From JBKBIP01 sp046297495 (GTDB lineage: Bacteria > Planctomycetota > Planctomycetia > Gemmatales > Gemmataceae), in NCBI GenBank assembly GCA_046297495.1, contig JBKBIP010000048.1, positions 1 to 30,139 on the forward strand: a DNA stretch of 30,139 bases. The letters run 5' to 3'. Below the pieces are notes generated by a model, which did not search any database, was not told the origin of the DNA, and saw nothing but the letters and a program-made list of their open reading frames with translations. This document shows, piece by piece, positions 1 through 7,914 of this stretch. The position numbers and the translations under genes are program-made. How positions within the stretch are numbered: position 1 is the first letter of the stretch; the number at the start of each line of letters is the position of its first letter.

Positions 1-299
1 CCCTGACCCGCGACTCCGGCGAAGACCCCGGCACCTACCCCATCCAGCAAGGGACGCTGACGGCTAACGGGAATTACTACATCGACAGCTTCCAGACAGG
101 TACCCTCACCATCGGCGACCTGGAGCTGGATCCGGATTCGGACCCTGATCCCTTCACAGTAACCGCCAGCGGCGATCAGGAATTGGACGATAAAAGGGGA
201 CGCGACTCGTATTTGCTTGACGGAGAGCGGCTCGTGGCGTCATTTGACAGCCAGCGAATACGAGTCGCGTCCCCTTTTCGAATAAAAACCAGCGGCTGA
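1..299 (+). CDS. MBG-domain surface/adhesin-like protein, C-terminal fragment
   Basis: This is the 3' end of a longer gene; its start lies outside the window. Reading from base 3 gives 98 residues before the TGA at 297-299. The first ~40 residues carry the end of an MBG-type beta-sandwich repeat: a TRDSGEDPGTY turn, then a QGTLT strand, then GTLTI. Such repeats are built in tandem in large secreted or surface proteins. A short acidic Asp/Pro stretch (DPDSDPDPF) follows. The last ~35 residues are encoded by a palindromic repeat element (192-278) that has become part of the reading frame, so the natural tail was probably replaced when the element arrived. The domain call is from pattern memory. 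Localisation at the cell surface is inferred from the family. The upstream part must be seen to know the whole protein. Confidence 0.6.
   Translation, partial: LTRDSGEDPGTYPIQQGTLTANGNYYIDSFQTGTLTIGDLELDPDSDPDPFTVTASGDQELDDKRGRDSYLLDGERLVASFDSQRIRVASPFRIKTSG
192..278. repeat. Palindromic repeat, family 1, copy 1 (87 nt)
   Basis: The left arm (192-217) begins aaaaggggacgcgactcg and the right arm (253-278) is its reverse complement, with one mismatch in 26. The loop is ~35 nt. A second member with the same arms, same length and related loop (both start near gctgatggagag) lies at 20913-21000. The element is nested inside a further perfect 11-bp inverted repeat (169-179 and 296-306). It lies inside the end of the MBG-protein reading frame. 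Dispersed palindromes of this size are typical of REP- or MITE-like elements. No transposase is present in the window. Confidence 0.85.
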
Positions 300-386
300 T
301 CGCCGCGCGACTGGCTAGGGTTTTTTCGGCGGTCTCCTCCTATATCATTCCATGTCTTGTTTGATTTCATCCATCGTGAAATAGCC

Positions 387-1001
387 ATGAATACGCTCCA
401 GGACTGGGTGTTGACTCCTTTCCGCGCCGCCGTTCATCGCGCCACGCGAACGGCCGTGATCGCCGATCCGCACTTGGGCTACGATCTGGCCCGGCGGCGA
501 CGCGGCGACGCGATTCCATGCTTCGGCTTGGCGGAATCGCTGACTGGTTTGCGACGTTTGCGCGAGCAGTACGATGTTCAGCGGCTGGTGATCGCGGGGG
601 ACTTGGTTGAGGATGCCAGCGGGCTGCCGATGGTTCATGAGCTACTGGCGGCTCTGGCGGAATCGCGGATCGAGCTGGCCGGCATCGCGCCCGGCAATCA
701 CGACCGCCAATCTCTGATCGCTGGCTTGCCGTGGCAGCCCGATGGCATCATGCTCGGTCGCTGGCGCGTGGTCCACGGCGACGCCCTCTTGCCGCCGGGC
801 TATGTCGTGCAAGGGCACGTTCACCCCTGCCTGAATGTCGCCGGCGGCCGGCGCGCTCCCTGTTATCTCCACACCGAGCAGCATCTCGTGCTGCCCGCCT
901 TCTCCGCCGACGCCGCCGGAGTGAATATCATGCGTCAACCACGCTGGCGAGATTATCACTGTGTCGTCATCGTGGGGGAGAAGGTGATGTCCGTGAAATG
1001 A
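387..1001 (+). CDS. Metallophosphoesterase, ligase-associated (PdeM)-like
   Basis: This is a calcineurin-like metallophosphoesterase of 204 residues. The full set of metal-binding motifs is in order: D27-x-H29 (ADPHLGY), GDLVED with D72, GNHD at 103-106, H130 in VVHGD, and GHVH at 143-146. Two metal ions held by these residues would hydrolyse a phosphodiester or phosphomonoester. The short length and the ADPHLGY start resemble the DNA-ligase-associated PdeM group, but no ligase or helicase gene is adjacent, so the substrate is open. It has no signal peptide, so it is presumably cytoplasmic. I chose the ATG at 387, which gives a family-like N-terminus; a TTG at 357 in the same frame would add ten residues. 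Neither start has a strong ribosome-binding site. Confidence 0.8.
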   Translation: MNTLQDWVLTPFRAAVHRATRTAVIADPHLGYDLARRRRGDAIPCFGLAESLTGLRRLREQYDVQRLVIAGDLVEDASGLPMVHELLAALAESRIELAGIAPGNHDRQSLIAGLPWQPDGIMLGRWRVVHGDALLPPGYVVQGHVHPCLNVAGGRRAPCYLHTEQHLVLPAFSADAAGVNIMRQPRWRDYHCVVIVGEKVMSVK

Positions 1002-1232
1002 CCATGCGGCTAGGCGCGTTCGACACTCGGATAGGATCGATGTCATCGTCGTCCGATCATTGGTATTCACCACATCTTTGGGCGCTTGCGGCAGCCCCAT
1101 TTGGCCTGGCGATATTTCGGGTCGCACGGCAGCCTTTGAGTGGTCAGACGAGAGCGGATGGTGTAAAGTGAGAAGAAATCACGGCGAAGCGAGCGGTTGG
1201 TACTTTGATCCCATGAAAACGGAGAACGACGC

Positions 1233-4200
1233 ATGAAACGCACGTGCTTAATGGGGGCGGTGGTCCTGGCGATGGTCGTTGGGGGCTGGATCGGGCAACC
1301 GTGGCGGTTGGACGAGGCGCAGGCACAGACAGCGGCCCGCGTGCAGTGGATCTGGACCAATGAAGGCGATCCCGCCCAGGAGGCTCCAGTAGGCACGCGC
1401 TATTTCCGCAAGGCATTCTCCGTCGCCCGCTTCGTGGATGAGGCCCAAATCGACATCGCCGCCGATGATCGCTTCACCGTCTGGATCAACGGCCAGGAAG
1501 TGGGGAAAGGGGACGATCCGCAGCGCGTGTATCATTTCGACATCAAAAAGCACGTCGTCACCGGCAAGAACGTGGTGGCGGTAGCGGCTGAGAATCGCAA
1601 GGGGGCGGCGGGCGTGTTAGTCCGGCTCAGTTTCGTGCCCAATGGCCAATCGGTGGTCGCGGTCCCCAGCGATGGCTCTTGGAAAGCGGCCAACCAAGCT
1701 CCTGCCGGTTGGCAGGGTGCGGATTTTAATGACAACTCATGGCAGGCAGCCAAGGCGCTCGGAGCGTATGGCACAGTGGGGCCGTGGAAAAACTTGACCT
1801 GGGACATTGGCGGCGACGACCGCTTCTCCGTGCCCCCCGGCTTCAAGGTCGAGATGGTCGCCCGCAATCCTAATCCCAAGGACCCGTTTTCCCTGGTGAA
1901 TCTCACGTTCGACAATAAAGGTCGGTTGCTTGTCTCCCAGGAACGCGGCCCGATCTTGCTCTGCTCCGCGCCGGATCAAGACGGTGTGTTTCAACATGTC
2001 CAGCCGTATGGCACGNNNNNNNNNNNNNNNNNNNNNNNNNNNNNNNNNNNNNNNNNNNNNNNNNNNNNNNNNNNNNNNNNNNNNNNNNNNNNNNNNNNNN
2101 NNNNNNNNNNNNNNCAGGAACGCGGCCCGATCTTGCTCTGCTCCGCGCCGGATCAAGACGGTGTGTTTCAACATGTCCAGCCGTATGGCACGCAGGTCAC
2201 GAATTGTCAGGGGATGTGCTGGGTCGATGATGCCCTGTTGCTGGTCGGTCAGGGACCGAAAGGGGTAGGGCTGTACCGCGTCCGCGACACCAACGGCGAC
2301 GACCGGATCGATGAAGTCGAGCTGCTCCACCAAGTCAAAGGGGGCATGGGCGAACATGGGCCACATGCCATCATCCACGGCCCGGACAACTGGCTGTACT
2401 TCGTGCTGGGAAATCACGCCTGGGCGCAGCCCGACCAGCTGGCCGGCAACTCGCCGCTGACGCGCTGGCCCAAGGGGGTCGAAGGGATCGATCAAGGCAA
2501 GCCGGGAACCACCGAAGACGTCCTGTTGCCGCGCCAGAACGACGCGCGCGGCCATGCCGCCAATCGCCTGGCGCCGGGGGGCACCATCTGGCGTCTGGAT
2601 AAGAACGGCCGGAACATGAGCCTGGTCGCCGCCGGCTTCCGCAACCAATTCGACGCTGCTTTTTCCCCTTTCGGCGAGCTGTTCTCTTTTGACAGCGACA
2701 TGGAATGGGACGAAGCGTTGCCGTGGTATCGTCCGGTGCGCGTGGTCCACTGTCCGCCCGGGGCGGAATTGGGCTGGCGAACCGGATCGTCGAAGATTCC
2801 CGCTTACGCTTTGGACACGCTGCCGCCGATCCTGGAAACCGGCCGCGGCTCGCCCGTGGGGGTCGAGTTCTACAATCATGTTCGATTCCCAGAAAAGTAT
2901 CGCGGCGCTTTCTTCATCGGTGATTGGTCACTCGGTGTGATTTATGCCGTTCATTTGGAGCGCGACGGCGCCAGCTACCAGGCCAAGGGGGAGCGCTTCT
3001 GCCAGGGGGCGCCGCTGAATGTCACCGACTTGGCCGTTGGTCCCGATGGCGCCTTGTATTTCACGATGGGGGGGCGCGGCACCCAAGGCGGGGTGTACCG
3101 GATCGTGTATGAATCCCTACGCGACGCGCCATTTTCCTTCCTGGACGCACAACCGACCAGCGCCTATTCCCGCGACATTCTCTCGACTGCGAAGCAAAAC
3201 CAAGTGTTCGAGCAGACACGCCACGGTTTGCGAAGCGCCGCCCGCGACCCACAAGCTGCCGCCGCGAAACGGATTCAAGCACTCATGCTGCTGCAAATGA
3301 TGGATGATGCCATCACGCCGGAGTTGGTTCTTCCCTTGCTGTCCGACCAAGACGCCGAGGTGCGGGCATGTGCTGTGTGGTTGGCGGGCGTGCGTGGCTT
3401 TGCCGAAGGACGGAAACCGTTGCTGCAAGCACTGACGGATGACGACGCGCTGGTCCGCCGCCGGGCATGCGAGGCGCTGGTCCGCGCCGGCATCGAGCCG
3501 CCCGTCGAGGCGCTCTGGCCGTTGCTCGGGGACCCGGACCGTTTCGTCCGCACGGCCGCTCGTTTGGTGGCGCAGCGCATCGATCCGAGGAAGTGGGCCA
3601 AACGCATCGCCGCCGAGCCGAACGACTTGGTGGCTTGCGAGGCCATCGTCGCGCTGTGCAAGATGGATCAGGAGGCCCCCCGGTATTCCGGCATCCTTTT
3701 CGACCGTCTCAACCGGATCAACTTAAAGACCGACGCCCAGGGATTGCTCGATTTCCTGCGGACGCTGCAACTGGCCCTGATTCACGCGGCGCCGTCGGCG
3801 ACGAGTGATGTCAAAGCCTTGGCGGCAAAGTGCTATCCTCTCTTTCCCAACGCCGATTGGCGAGTCAACCGCGAGCTGGCCGTTGTGCTCACGCATTGTC
3901 GCAAGGAAGGACTCATCCAAGAGCCGGTGCATCGGCCATTGCTCGACGCCCTGTTAGCCCGCAAGGATGATCGCGCTCAGCAGATTCATTATTTCTACTG
4001 CTTGCGTTTTCTCAAGGATGGTTGGACGTCGGAACAGAAGGCCGACTTGCTGACTTGGTTCGACGCCACCCGCGATTGGACAGGGGGTATGAGTTTTTCC
4101 GGCTTCCTGGAAAACATCCTGCGCGATGCCAGTGACATCTTCACGCCGGACGATGTGGAACGGCTCATTGCCCAAGGGGATAAACAATCCTGGGCGGCGA

Positions 4201-5252
4201 TGCGGTTGCTACGGCTCGTTTCCGAGAAGCAGCTGCCCCAGCCCGAAGTGCTGGCCCGCTATTACGCCGTGCTGGCCAAGCAACCCGCCCTGGCCCCTGC
4301 TGACGCCCGCGCGACAGTGGTGGCGACGCTGGGCAAGTATTCTTCTCCCCAGGCGGCCAACGTCTTGCGTCAACTGGCGGACGACTATCCCCAGGAACGG
4401 GAGGTCGTGGCTCGCGGCCTGGCACGCTTCCCGACCCCAGAGAATTGGCCGTATCTGGTGCAAGGACTGGAATCCAACAATCCGTTGATCCTCTTTGATG
4501 TCATCGAGGCCCTGAAAAAGATTGACCAGAAGCCCAAACCGGAAGAAGGAGCACCGTTCCGGGCGCTGCTGTTGGCGAGTAAACGACTCGATGCCCAATC
4601 ACGCTGGCGGGTGGTCGAGCTACTGCGGCATTGGACCGGTGGCCGGCAATTCGGCGCCGAGGACGGTGACGCCCCGACCGAGCTGGCCTCCTGGTCGAAA
4701 TGGTTCGCTCAGAGCTTCCCCAAGGAGAAGCCGTTGCCTGACCTGGTCAGCGACCAGCCGGTCGAATCGAAATATAAGTTCGACGAGCTGCTGGCCTTTC
4801 TGGAAAAGGAAGACGCCGGCCGCAACGGCGACGTTAAGCGCGGCCGATTGGTATTCGAGAAGGCCCAATGCCTCAAATGCCACAAGTTCGGCGACGAAGG
4901 AGAAGGAATCGGTCCCGACCTGACCACCTTGTCCAAGCGGTTCAAGCGCTCCGACACCTTGGAAGCACTATTTTATCCTTCCAAAGTCATCAGCGACCAG
5001 TACCGGGCTTCGGTCGTCATCACCACCAAGGGACAGGCACTCACCGGCCTGCTCGCCCCGCAAGGGGACATGGTGACGATCCTGCAGAACGACGGCAGCA
5101 AGTTGACACTGCACAAGGACGACATCGAACAGCAATTCGCCTCGCTGGTGTCAGTCATGCCGGAAAAGTTGCTGGATACGTTGACCAAGGAAGAGATCGC
5201 CGACTTGTTCGCCTTCCTCGAATCCATGCCGCCGATGACACCGGGGCAGTGA
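1233..5252 (+). CDS. PVC-type membrane-bound dehydrogenase / HEAT / CxxCH haem protein (interrupted by a false gap)
   Basis: This is a large exported protein of the planctomycete/verrucomicrobial type combining TIGR02604-like and TIGR02603-like parts. A signal peptide (about 1-32) is followed by a galactose-binding-like beta domain (about 35-170, with DRFTVWINGQEVG). Next is a beta-propeller resembling PQQ/glucose dehydrogenases (about 200-630, with NCQGMCWVDD and GPDGALYFTMGGRG). A HEAT-repeat solenoid follows (about 660-1190), then a cytochrome c domain with C1213-L-K-C1216-H1217 and a candidate distal Met in SVMPEKL. It probably oxidises a sugar or alcohol in the periplasm and passes electrons through haem; the substrate is unknown. 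The reading frame contains 99 N bases and a duplicated 78-base flank. Removing the artefact gives about 1280 residues in the same frame. The start at 1233 has a GGAG-type site, and an intrinsic terminator follows at 5281. Confidence 0.85.
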   Translation: MKRTCLMGAVVLAMVVGGWIGQPWRLDEAQAQTAARVQWIWTNEGDPAQEAPVGTRYFRKAFSVARFVDEAQIDIAADDRFTVWINGQEVGKGDDPQRVYHFDIKKHVVTGKNVVAVAAENRKGAAGVLVRLSFVPNGQSVVAVPSDGSWKAANQAPAGWQGADFNDNSWQAAKALGAYGTVGPWKNLTWDIGGDDRFSVPPGFKVEMVARNPNPKDPFSLVNLTFDNKGRLLVSQERGPILLCSAPDQDGVFQHVQPYGTXXXXXXXXXXXXXXXXXXXXXXXXXXXXXXXXXQERGPILLCSAPDQDGVFQHVQPYGTQVTNCQGMCWVDDALLLVGQGPKGVGLYRVRDTNGDDRIDEVELLHQVKGGMGEHGPHAIIHGPDNWLYFVLGNHAWAQPDQLAGNSPLTRWPKGVEGIDQGKPGTTEDVLLPRQNDARGHAANRLAPGGTIWRLDKNGRNMSLVAAGFRNQFDAAFSPFGELFSFDSDMEWDEALPWYRPVRVVHCPPGAELGWRTGSSKIPAYALDTLPPILETGRGSPVGVEFYNHVRFPEKYRGAFFIGDWSLGVIYAVHLERDGASYQAKGERFCQGAPLNVTDLAVGPDGALYFTMGGRGTQGGVYRIVYESLRDAPFSFLDAQPTSAYSRDILSTAKQNQVFEQTRHGLRSAARDPQAAAAKRIQALMLLQMMDDAITPELVLPLLSDQDAEVRACAVWLAGVRGFAEGRKPLLQALTDDDALVRRRACEALVRAGIEPPVEALWPLLGDPDRFVRTAARLVAQRIDPRKWAKRIAAEPNDLVACEAIVALCKMDQEAPRYSGILFDRLNRINLKTDAQGLLDFLRTLQLALIHAAPSATSDVKALAAKCYPLFPNADWRVNRELAVVLTHCRKEGLIQEPVHRPLLDALLARKDDRAQQIHYFYCLRFLKDGWTSEQKADLLTWFDATRDWTGGMSFSGFLENILRDASDIFTPDDVERLIAQGDKQSWAAMRLLRLVSEKQLPQPEVLARYYAVLAKQPALAPADARATVVATLGKYSSPQAANVLRQLADDYPQEREVVARGLARFPTPENWPYLVQGLESNNPLILFDVIEALKKIDQKPKPEEGAPFRALLLASKRLDAQSRWRVVELLRHWTGGRQFGAEDGDAPTELASWSKWFAQSFPKEKPLPDLVSDQPVESKYKFDELLAFLEKEDAGRNGDVKRGRLVFEKAQCLKCHKFGDEGEGIGPDLTTLSKRFKRSDTLEALFYPSKVISDQYRASVVITTKGQALTGLLAPQGDMVTILQNDGSKLTLHKDDIEQQFASLVSVMPEKLLDTLTKEEIADLFAFLESMPPMTPGQ
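1938..2015 (+). repeat. 78-nt sequence duplicated across the N gap, left copy
   Basis: This stretch, from caggaacgcggcccgatc to ccgtatggcacg, is identical base for base to 2115-2192 on the other side of the N run. It is most simply read as the overlapping ends of two contigs that were not merged. Confidence 0.95.
2016..2114. other. Assembly gap (99 N), probably spurious
   Basis: There are ninety-nine N bases. The same 78 bases sit on both sides, and the translated protein reads sensibly if one copy plus the gap is deleted (…QPYGT-QVTNCQGMCW…). The combined insert of 177 bases is a multiple of three, so the frame is kept. Confidence 0.95.
2115..2192 (+). repeat. 78-nt sequence duplicated across the N gap, right copy
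   Basis: This is an exact copy of 1938-2015. After it the gene continues with caggtcacgaattgtcag, encoding the expected next propeller strand. Confidence 0.95.
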
Positions 5253-5280
5253 CGTGAGCGAGAACGGCCACGAAGAATAT

Positions 5281-5332
5281 GGCCGCGGCTTGACACGAAT
5301 TACTCTGATCCGTGTCAAGCCGTGGCCTTTTT
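5281..5332 (+). terminator. Intrinsic terminator after the haem-protein gene
   Basis: The arms 5281-5297 (ggccgcggcttgacacg) and 5311-5327 pair with one mismatch around a 13-nt loop. They are followed directly by TTTTT at 5328-5332. The hairpin lies 28 bases after the stop codon at 5252. Its presence argues against any surE start as far upstream as 5322. Confidence 0.88.
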
Positions 5333-5405
5333 CCTCTCTCTCGCCAGCGTCGCTATTTTGATCGTCGCTGATAAGATAACAGAAGGGATTCTCAAGCCAT
5401 CGAAC

Positions 5406-5412
5406 AAGGAGG
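5406..5412 (+). promoter_or_regulatory. Ribosome-binding site fixing the surE start
   Basis: AAGGAGG sits five bases before the GTG at 5418, which begins the conserved RILLTNDDG N-terminus. It is one of the strongest Shine-Dalgarno sequences in the window. Confidence 0.8.
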
Positions 5413-5417
5413 AAGTC

Positions 5418-6188
5418 GTGCGCATCTTGCTAACCAATGACGACGGCATCTATGCTCCTGGATTGCGTGCCTTGCGGAAGGAGCTGCAACAATTGGGTGA
5501 AGTCGTGGTGGCGGCGCCGGCGACCGAACAGAGCGGCGTCGGCCATTCCATCACCTTGCTCACTCCCCTGGTAGTGCAGGAAGTGCGCGATGAGAGCAAT
5601 GAGTTTCTCGGCTGGGCCGTCGAAGGCCGACCCGCTGATTGCGTCAAGCTGGCCCTGCTGGAGTTGCTCCCCGACCCTCCCGATTTGTTGGTCAGCGGCT
5701 TGAATGCTGGATCCAACGCTGGCATCAACGTTCTGTACTCCGGGACCGTGGCTGCCGCTGTTGAGGGAGCCTTTTTCCGCCAAACGAGTATCGCCGTGTC
5801 GCTGGAATATACCAAACCCAAGCCGCTCGATTTCCCGCACGCCGCCGAATTGGCCCGCCGCGTCATCGAGCAGATCATCGCCCACCAGCCGGAAGCGGGC
5901 AGTCTCTTCAATGTCAATATCCCCAGCTCGGAAAAGTGGCCGGTGCGCGGCGTCCGTGTGGCGCCGCAGAATGTCGCCCCCTACGTCGAATCCTACGACC
6001 GCCGCGTCGATCCGCGTGGCCGCGTGTACTTCTGGACCGGCCCCGGCTACGAATGCCCCGAACCCCACCCCGACACCGACGTCACCGCGCTGCAAGAGGG
6101 CTACATCACTGTCACTCCGCTGCAATTCAATCTGACTCATCAAGCGCAGCTGGCACGGCTCAAACAATGGCAGTGGCGGATGGGATGA
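5418..6188 (+). CDS. surE: 5'/3'-nucleotidase SurE
   Basis: SurE is a cytoplasmic, divalent-metal-dependent nucleotidase that removes phosphate from nucleoside 5'- and 3'-monophosphates and short polyphosphates. It is linked to stationary-phase survival. The 256-residue product begins with the family signature RILLTNDDGI (metal ligands D8 and D9). It continues with the SGVGHSIT loop (the conserved Ser metal ligand) and SGLNAGSNAGINVLYSGTVAAA, containing the conserved Asn. The length fits the family. The start is a GTG with a strong ribosome-binding site. The frame is open further upstream, but that part runs into the previous gene's terminator. The gene stands alone and converges on the dimethylformamidase-like gene. 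Confidence 0.95.
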   Translation: MRILLTNDDGIYAPGLRALRKELQQLGEVVVAAPATEQSGVGHSITLLTPLVVQEVRDESNEFLGWAVEGRPADCVKLALLELLPDPPDLLVSGLNAGSNAGINVLYSGTVAAAVEGAFFRQTSIAVSLEYTKPKPLDFPHAAELARRVIEQIIAHQPEAGSLFNVNIPSSEKWPVRGVRVAPQNVAPYVESYDRRVDPRGRVYFWTGPGYECPEPHPDTDVTALQEGYITVTPLQFNLTHQAQLARLKQWQWRMG

Positions 6189-6219
6189 CGAACGTTCCTG
6201 CCCCGATTTTCCATGTCCC

Positions 6220-6308
6220 TTGATTCATCGGTTCGCGCACAACTGCTGATCCCCTGAGTGATAGGTTGATCATTCCCCGTACAACAGGTGCGCGAAACGA
6301 TAAGTCAA
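6220..6308. repeat. Palindromic repeat, family 2, long copy at convergent junction (89 nt)
   Basis: The left arm (6220-6240, ttgattcatcggttcgcgcac) pairs with 6288-6308 at 18 of 21 positions across a 47-nt spacer. It fills most of the space between the converging surE and the minus-strand gene ending at 6305; the right arm includes that gene's stop codon. The half-site ATCGKTTCGCGC is shared with the repeats near 13434, 15715, 24585 and 26694. It has no T-tract, so it is not a standard intrinsic terminator, although it may still block transcription from both sides. Confidence 0.75.
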
Positions 6309-7804
6309 GCACGAAACCGCTCCAACACATTCCGCGTGATCCGTTGCACGCGCTCGTCGGGGCCGTGAGGTCGGCCGTGATGGGAGATCGGCGGCATGTG
6401 GCCAGGAGGAGCGGACAGGCCCTGTGTCCAGAAAATCGTCGCGGCGTTGAACACGAAGTTCCCCTTGGGGCCGGGATAAATGGTGGCGGTGTAGTGCGAT
6501 TCCTTGTCGCCGCCGGTCCAGGTGGGGCCTTCGGCGACCACTTCCAGCCCCGGAATGTCCGCCGGTTCGCCGTGAAACTCCCAACCGACCAGGCCGGGAA
6601 TACGGTCCCCTTTCTTCATGCCGGTCCCCGCGAACATCCAGTGATCCGGTTTGGTCACGATCCAATCGCCGGAACCGTTGAACGGAGACACGGTTTGCGC
6701 ACCGATCAAGGTCGCTTCGTTCGGGGCCTCGACGGGCAGATCGACCATGTAGGCGTGCTCTTGCGGACGGATGCCGCCGTACCGGCCGGCGCGGGTGATG
6801 ACGCGCTGGGGCGTGCCGTTGGTCGAGGGGAAGAACGGGGCCACGAAGCAACAGGTATTCCCGGACAGAAACGCCACATTGACTCCTGCTTGTACCGCCG
6901 CTAGCACATGATCATATTGCTGCCGGCTCCAGTACTCGTCGTGACCAACCGAGAGCATCGCCTTGGCCCGCGTCAGCGTCCGCAAGTCGTTGTGGACGTC
7001 GGAATTGGATACATAGGTGACATCATAGCCGTGCCGTTCCATCCAGTAGGCCAACGGAAATTCCCAGAGCAGAAACTCGCCGGAGCCTTGCGACAAGGGA
7101 TTATCGAAAATTTGCACATACTTGCCATAGGGCCGGTCGAAGCTGACTTTCACGCCGGAGACGAGGATTTTGCCATCCTTGCGGTCGTTAGTGTACAGCG
7201 AAAAATTGTCCGGCCACTTGTTGTAGGCTTGCCAGGTGTTGTCGCTGCACTGGAAGACGAAATCGGCCTGGCGATTGTCACGGACGATGAAGATAACATA
7301 GCTTTGGTAACGATGCTGGGTGGCCGACAGCTTGCCGACATAGACGCCGCTCACCCAATCTGGGGGAATCTCCAGCGTGCAACTCGGCTGCCAGCGGCAT
7401 TCGCGCAGCCGTTCGTCGCCAATCGGCGGCGTGGGTTGCGTCTGGCCGGGGAATGGTCCTAACCGTTGGATGTGCCGGCCCCCTTTCCCTTGATAGTAAC
7501 CGAGCCGGTACAGGTCGATGAAGAATTCCGAGGCTGGATCGGTACTGATGAAAAATTCGAGCCGGTCGCCGGCTTGTACGCTAGCGCGGGAAACATAGCC
7601 CTCGATCAGGCGCGAGCGGTACTTGGTGGCCGGATCGGCGCGGGTGTAGGTGAGCTGCCAATCGAGCGTGCCGGGACGTTCATTCTCGGCTCGAATCAGC
7701 TCCCGGCGCGGCGTCTCGGCCACGATCAGCCGCGACGAGTCGATGACAGACAAGGTCCCAGCACCCGCCAGAGCGCCCAATAATTGGCGGCGATTAAGGT
7801 TCAT
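6305..7804 (-). CDS. Tat-exported N,N-dimethylformamidase beta-subunit-like protein
   Basis: This is a 499-residue protein whose body matches my memory of the large-subunit-like domain of N,N-dimethylformamidase (DMFA2 family). The recognisable stretches are SASVQAGDRLEFFISTD-like and DLYRLGYYQGKGG near residues 75-110, NTWQAYNKWPDN near 195, SVGHDEYWS near 285 and FLSGNTCC near 310. The N-terminus carries a twin-arginine signal (NRRQLLGALAGAG), so it is probably folded in the cytoplasm and exported. In this family the true formamidase is only a small subset, and most members, including this one, have no known substrate. No small (alpha) subunit is nearby. The start ATG at 7804 has AGGAG nine bases upstream. 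The gene follows the sulfatase by 110 bases on the same strand and may be co-transcribed with it. Confidence 0.7.
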   Translation of the reverse strand: MNLNRRQLLGALAGAGTLSVIDSSRLIVAETPRRELIRAENERPGTLDWQLTYTRADPATKYRSRLIEGYVSRASVQAGDRLEFFISTDPASEFFIDLYRLGYYQGKGGRHIQRLGPFPGQTQPTPPIGDERLRECRWQPSCTLEIPPDWVSGVYVGKLSATQHRYQSYVIFIVRDNRQADFVFQCSDNTWQAYNKWPDNFSLYTNDRKDGKILVSGVKVSFDRPYGKYVQIFDNPLSQGSGEFLLWEFPLAYWMERHGYDVTYVSNSDVHNDLRTLTRAKAMLSVGHDEYWSRQQYDHVLAAVQAGVNVAFLSGNTCCFVAPFFPSTNGTPQRVITRAGRYGGIRPQEHAYMVDLPVEAPNEATLIGAQTVSPFNGSGDWIVTKPDHWMFAGTGMKKGDRIPGLVGWEFHGEPADIPGLEVVAEGPTWTGGDKESHYTATIYPGPKGNFVFNAATIFWTQGLSAPPGHMPPISHHGRPHGPDERVQRITRNVLERFRA

Positions 7805-7842
7805 GGCAAATGTCTCCTGGAAGGCTTCGGTGAGGTGAGCGG

Positions 7843-7858
7843 GGGGGCGTCAGCCCCC
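7843..7858 (-). repeat. GC hairpin in the sulfatase-DMFA intergenic region
   Basis: The pair gggggc-gtca-gccccc forms a compact 6-bp stem flanked by more G and C that could lengthen it. It lies between two genes read on the minus strand and may act as a processing or stability element. I recall similar short GC palindromes being common in planctomycete intergenic DNA, but only one copy is in this window. Confidence 0.5.
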
Positions 7859-7875
7859 GGGTGCTCAAAATTTCC

Positions 7876-7893
7876 AGGGGACTTATGTCCCCT
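7876..7893 (-). repeat. Second hairpin in the sulfatase-DMFA intergenic region
   Basis: The pair aggggac-ttat-gtcccct is a perfect 7-bp stem with a 4-nt loop, 22 bases after the sulfatase stop. It has no T-tract on the minus strand, so attenuation or mRNA protection is more likely than full termination. Confidence 0.55.
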
Positions 7894-7914
7894 TGCTGTT
7901 GGATCATTTTCTTA

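Noticed and set aside
998..1171. 57-codon reading frame overlapping the phosphoesterase stop by ATGA
   Set aside because: The overlap looks like translational coupling, but the codon use is unlike the neighbours, there is no clear ribosome-binding site and the product resembles nothing known.
1737..2879. Minus-strand frame spanning the N gap
   Set aside because: It is antisense to the haem-protein gene and its product shows no domain; the plus-strand frame is clearly coding.
5322..5417. Upstream extension of surE (32 extra residues from 5322)
   Set aside because: It begins inside the preceding intrinsic terminator. The GTG at 5418 has a strong ribosome-binding site and starts the conserved SurE N-terminus.
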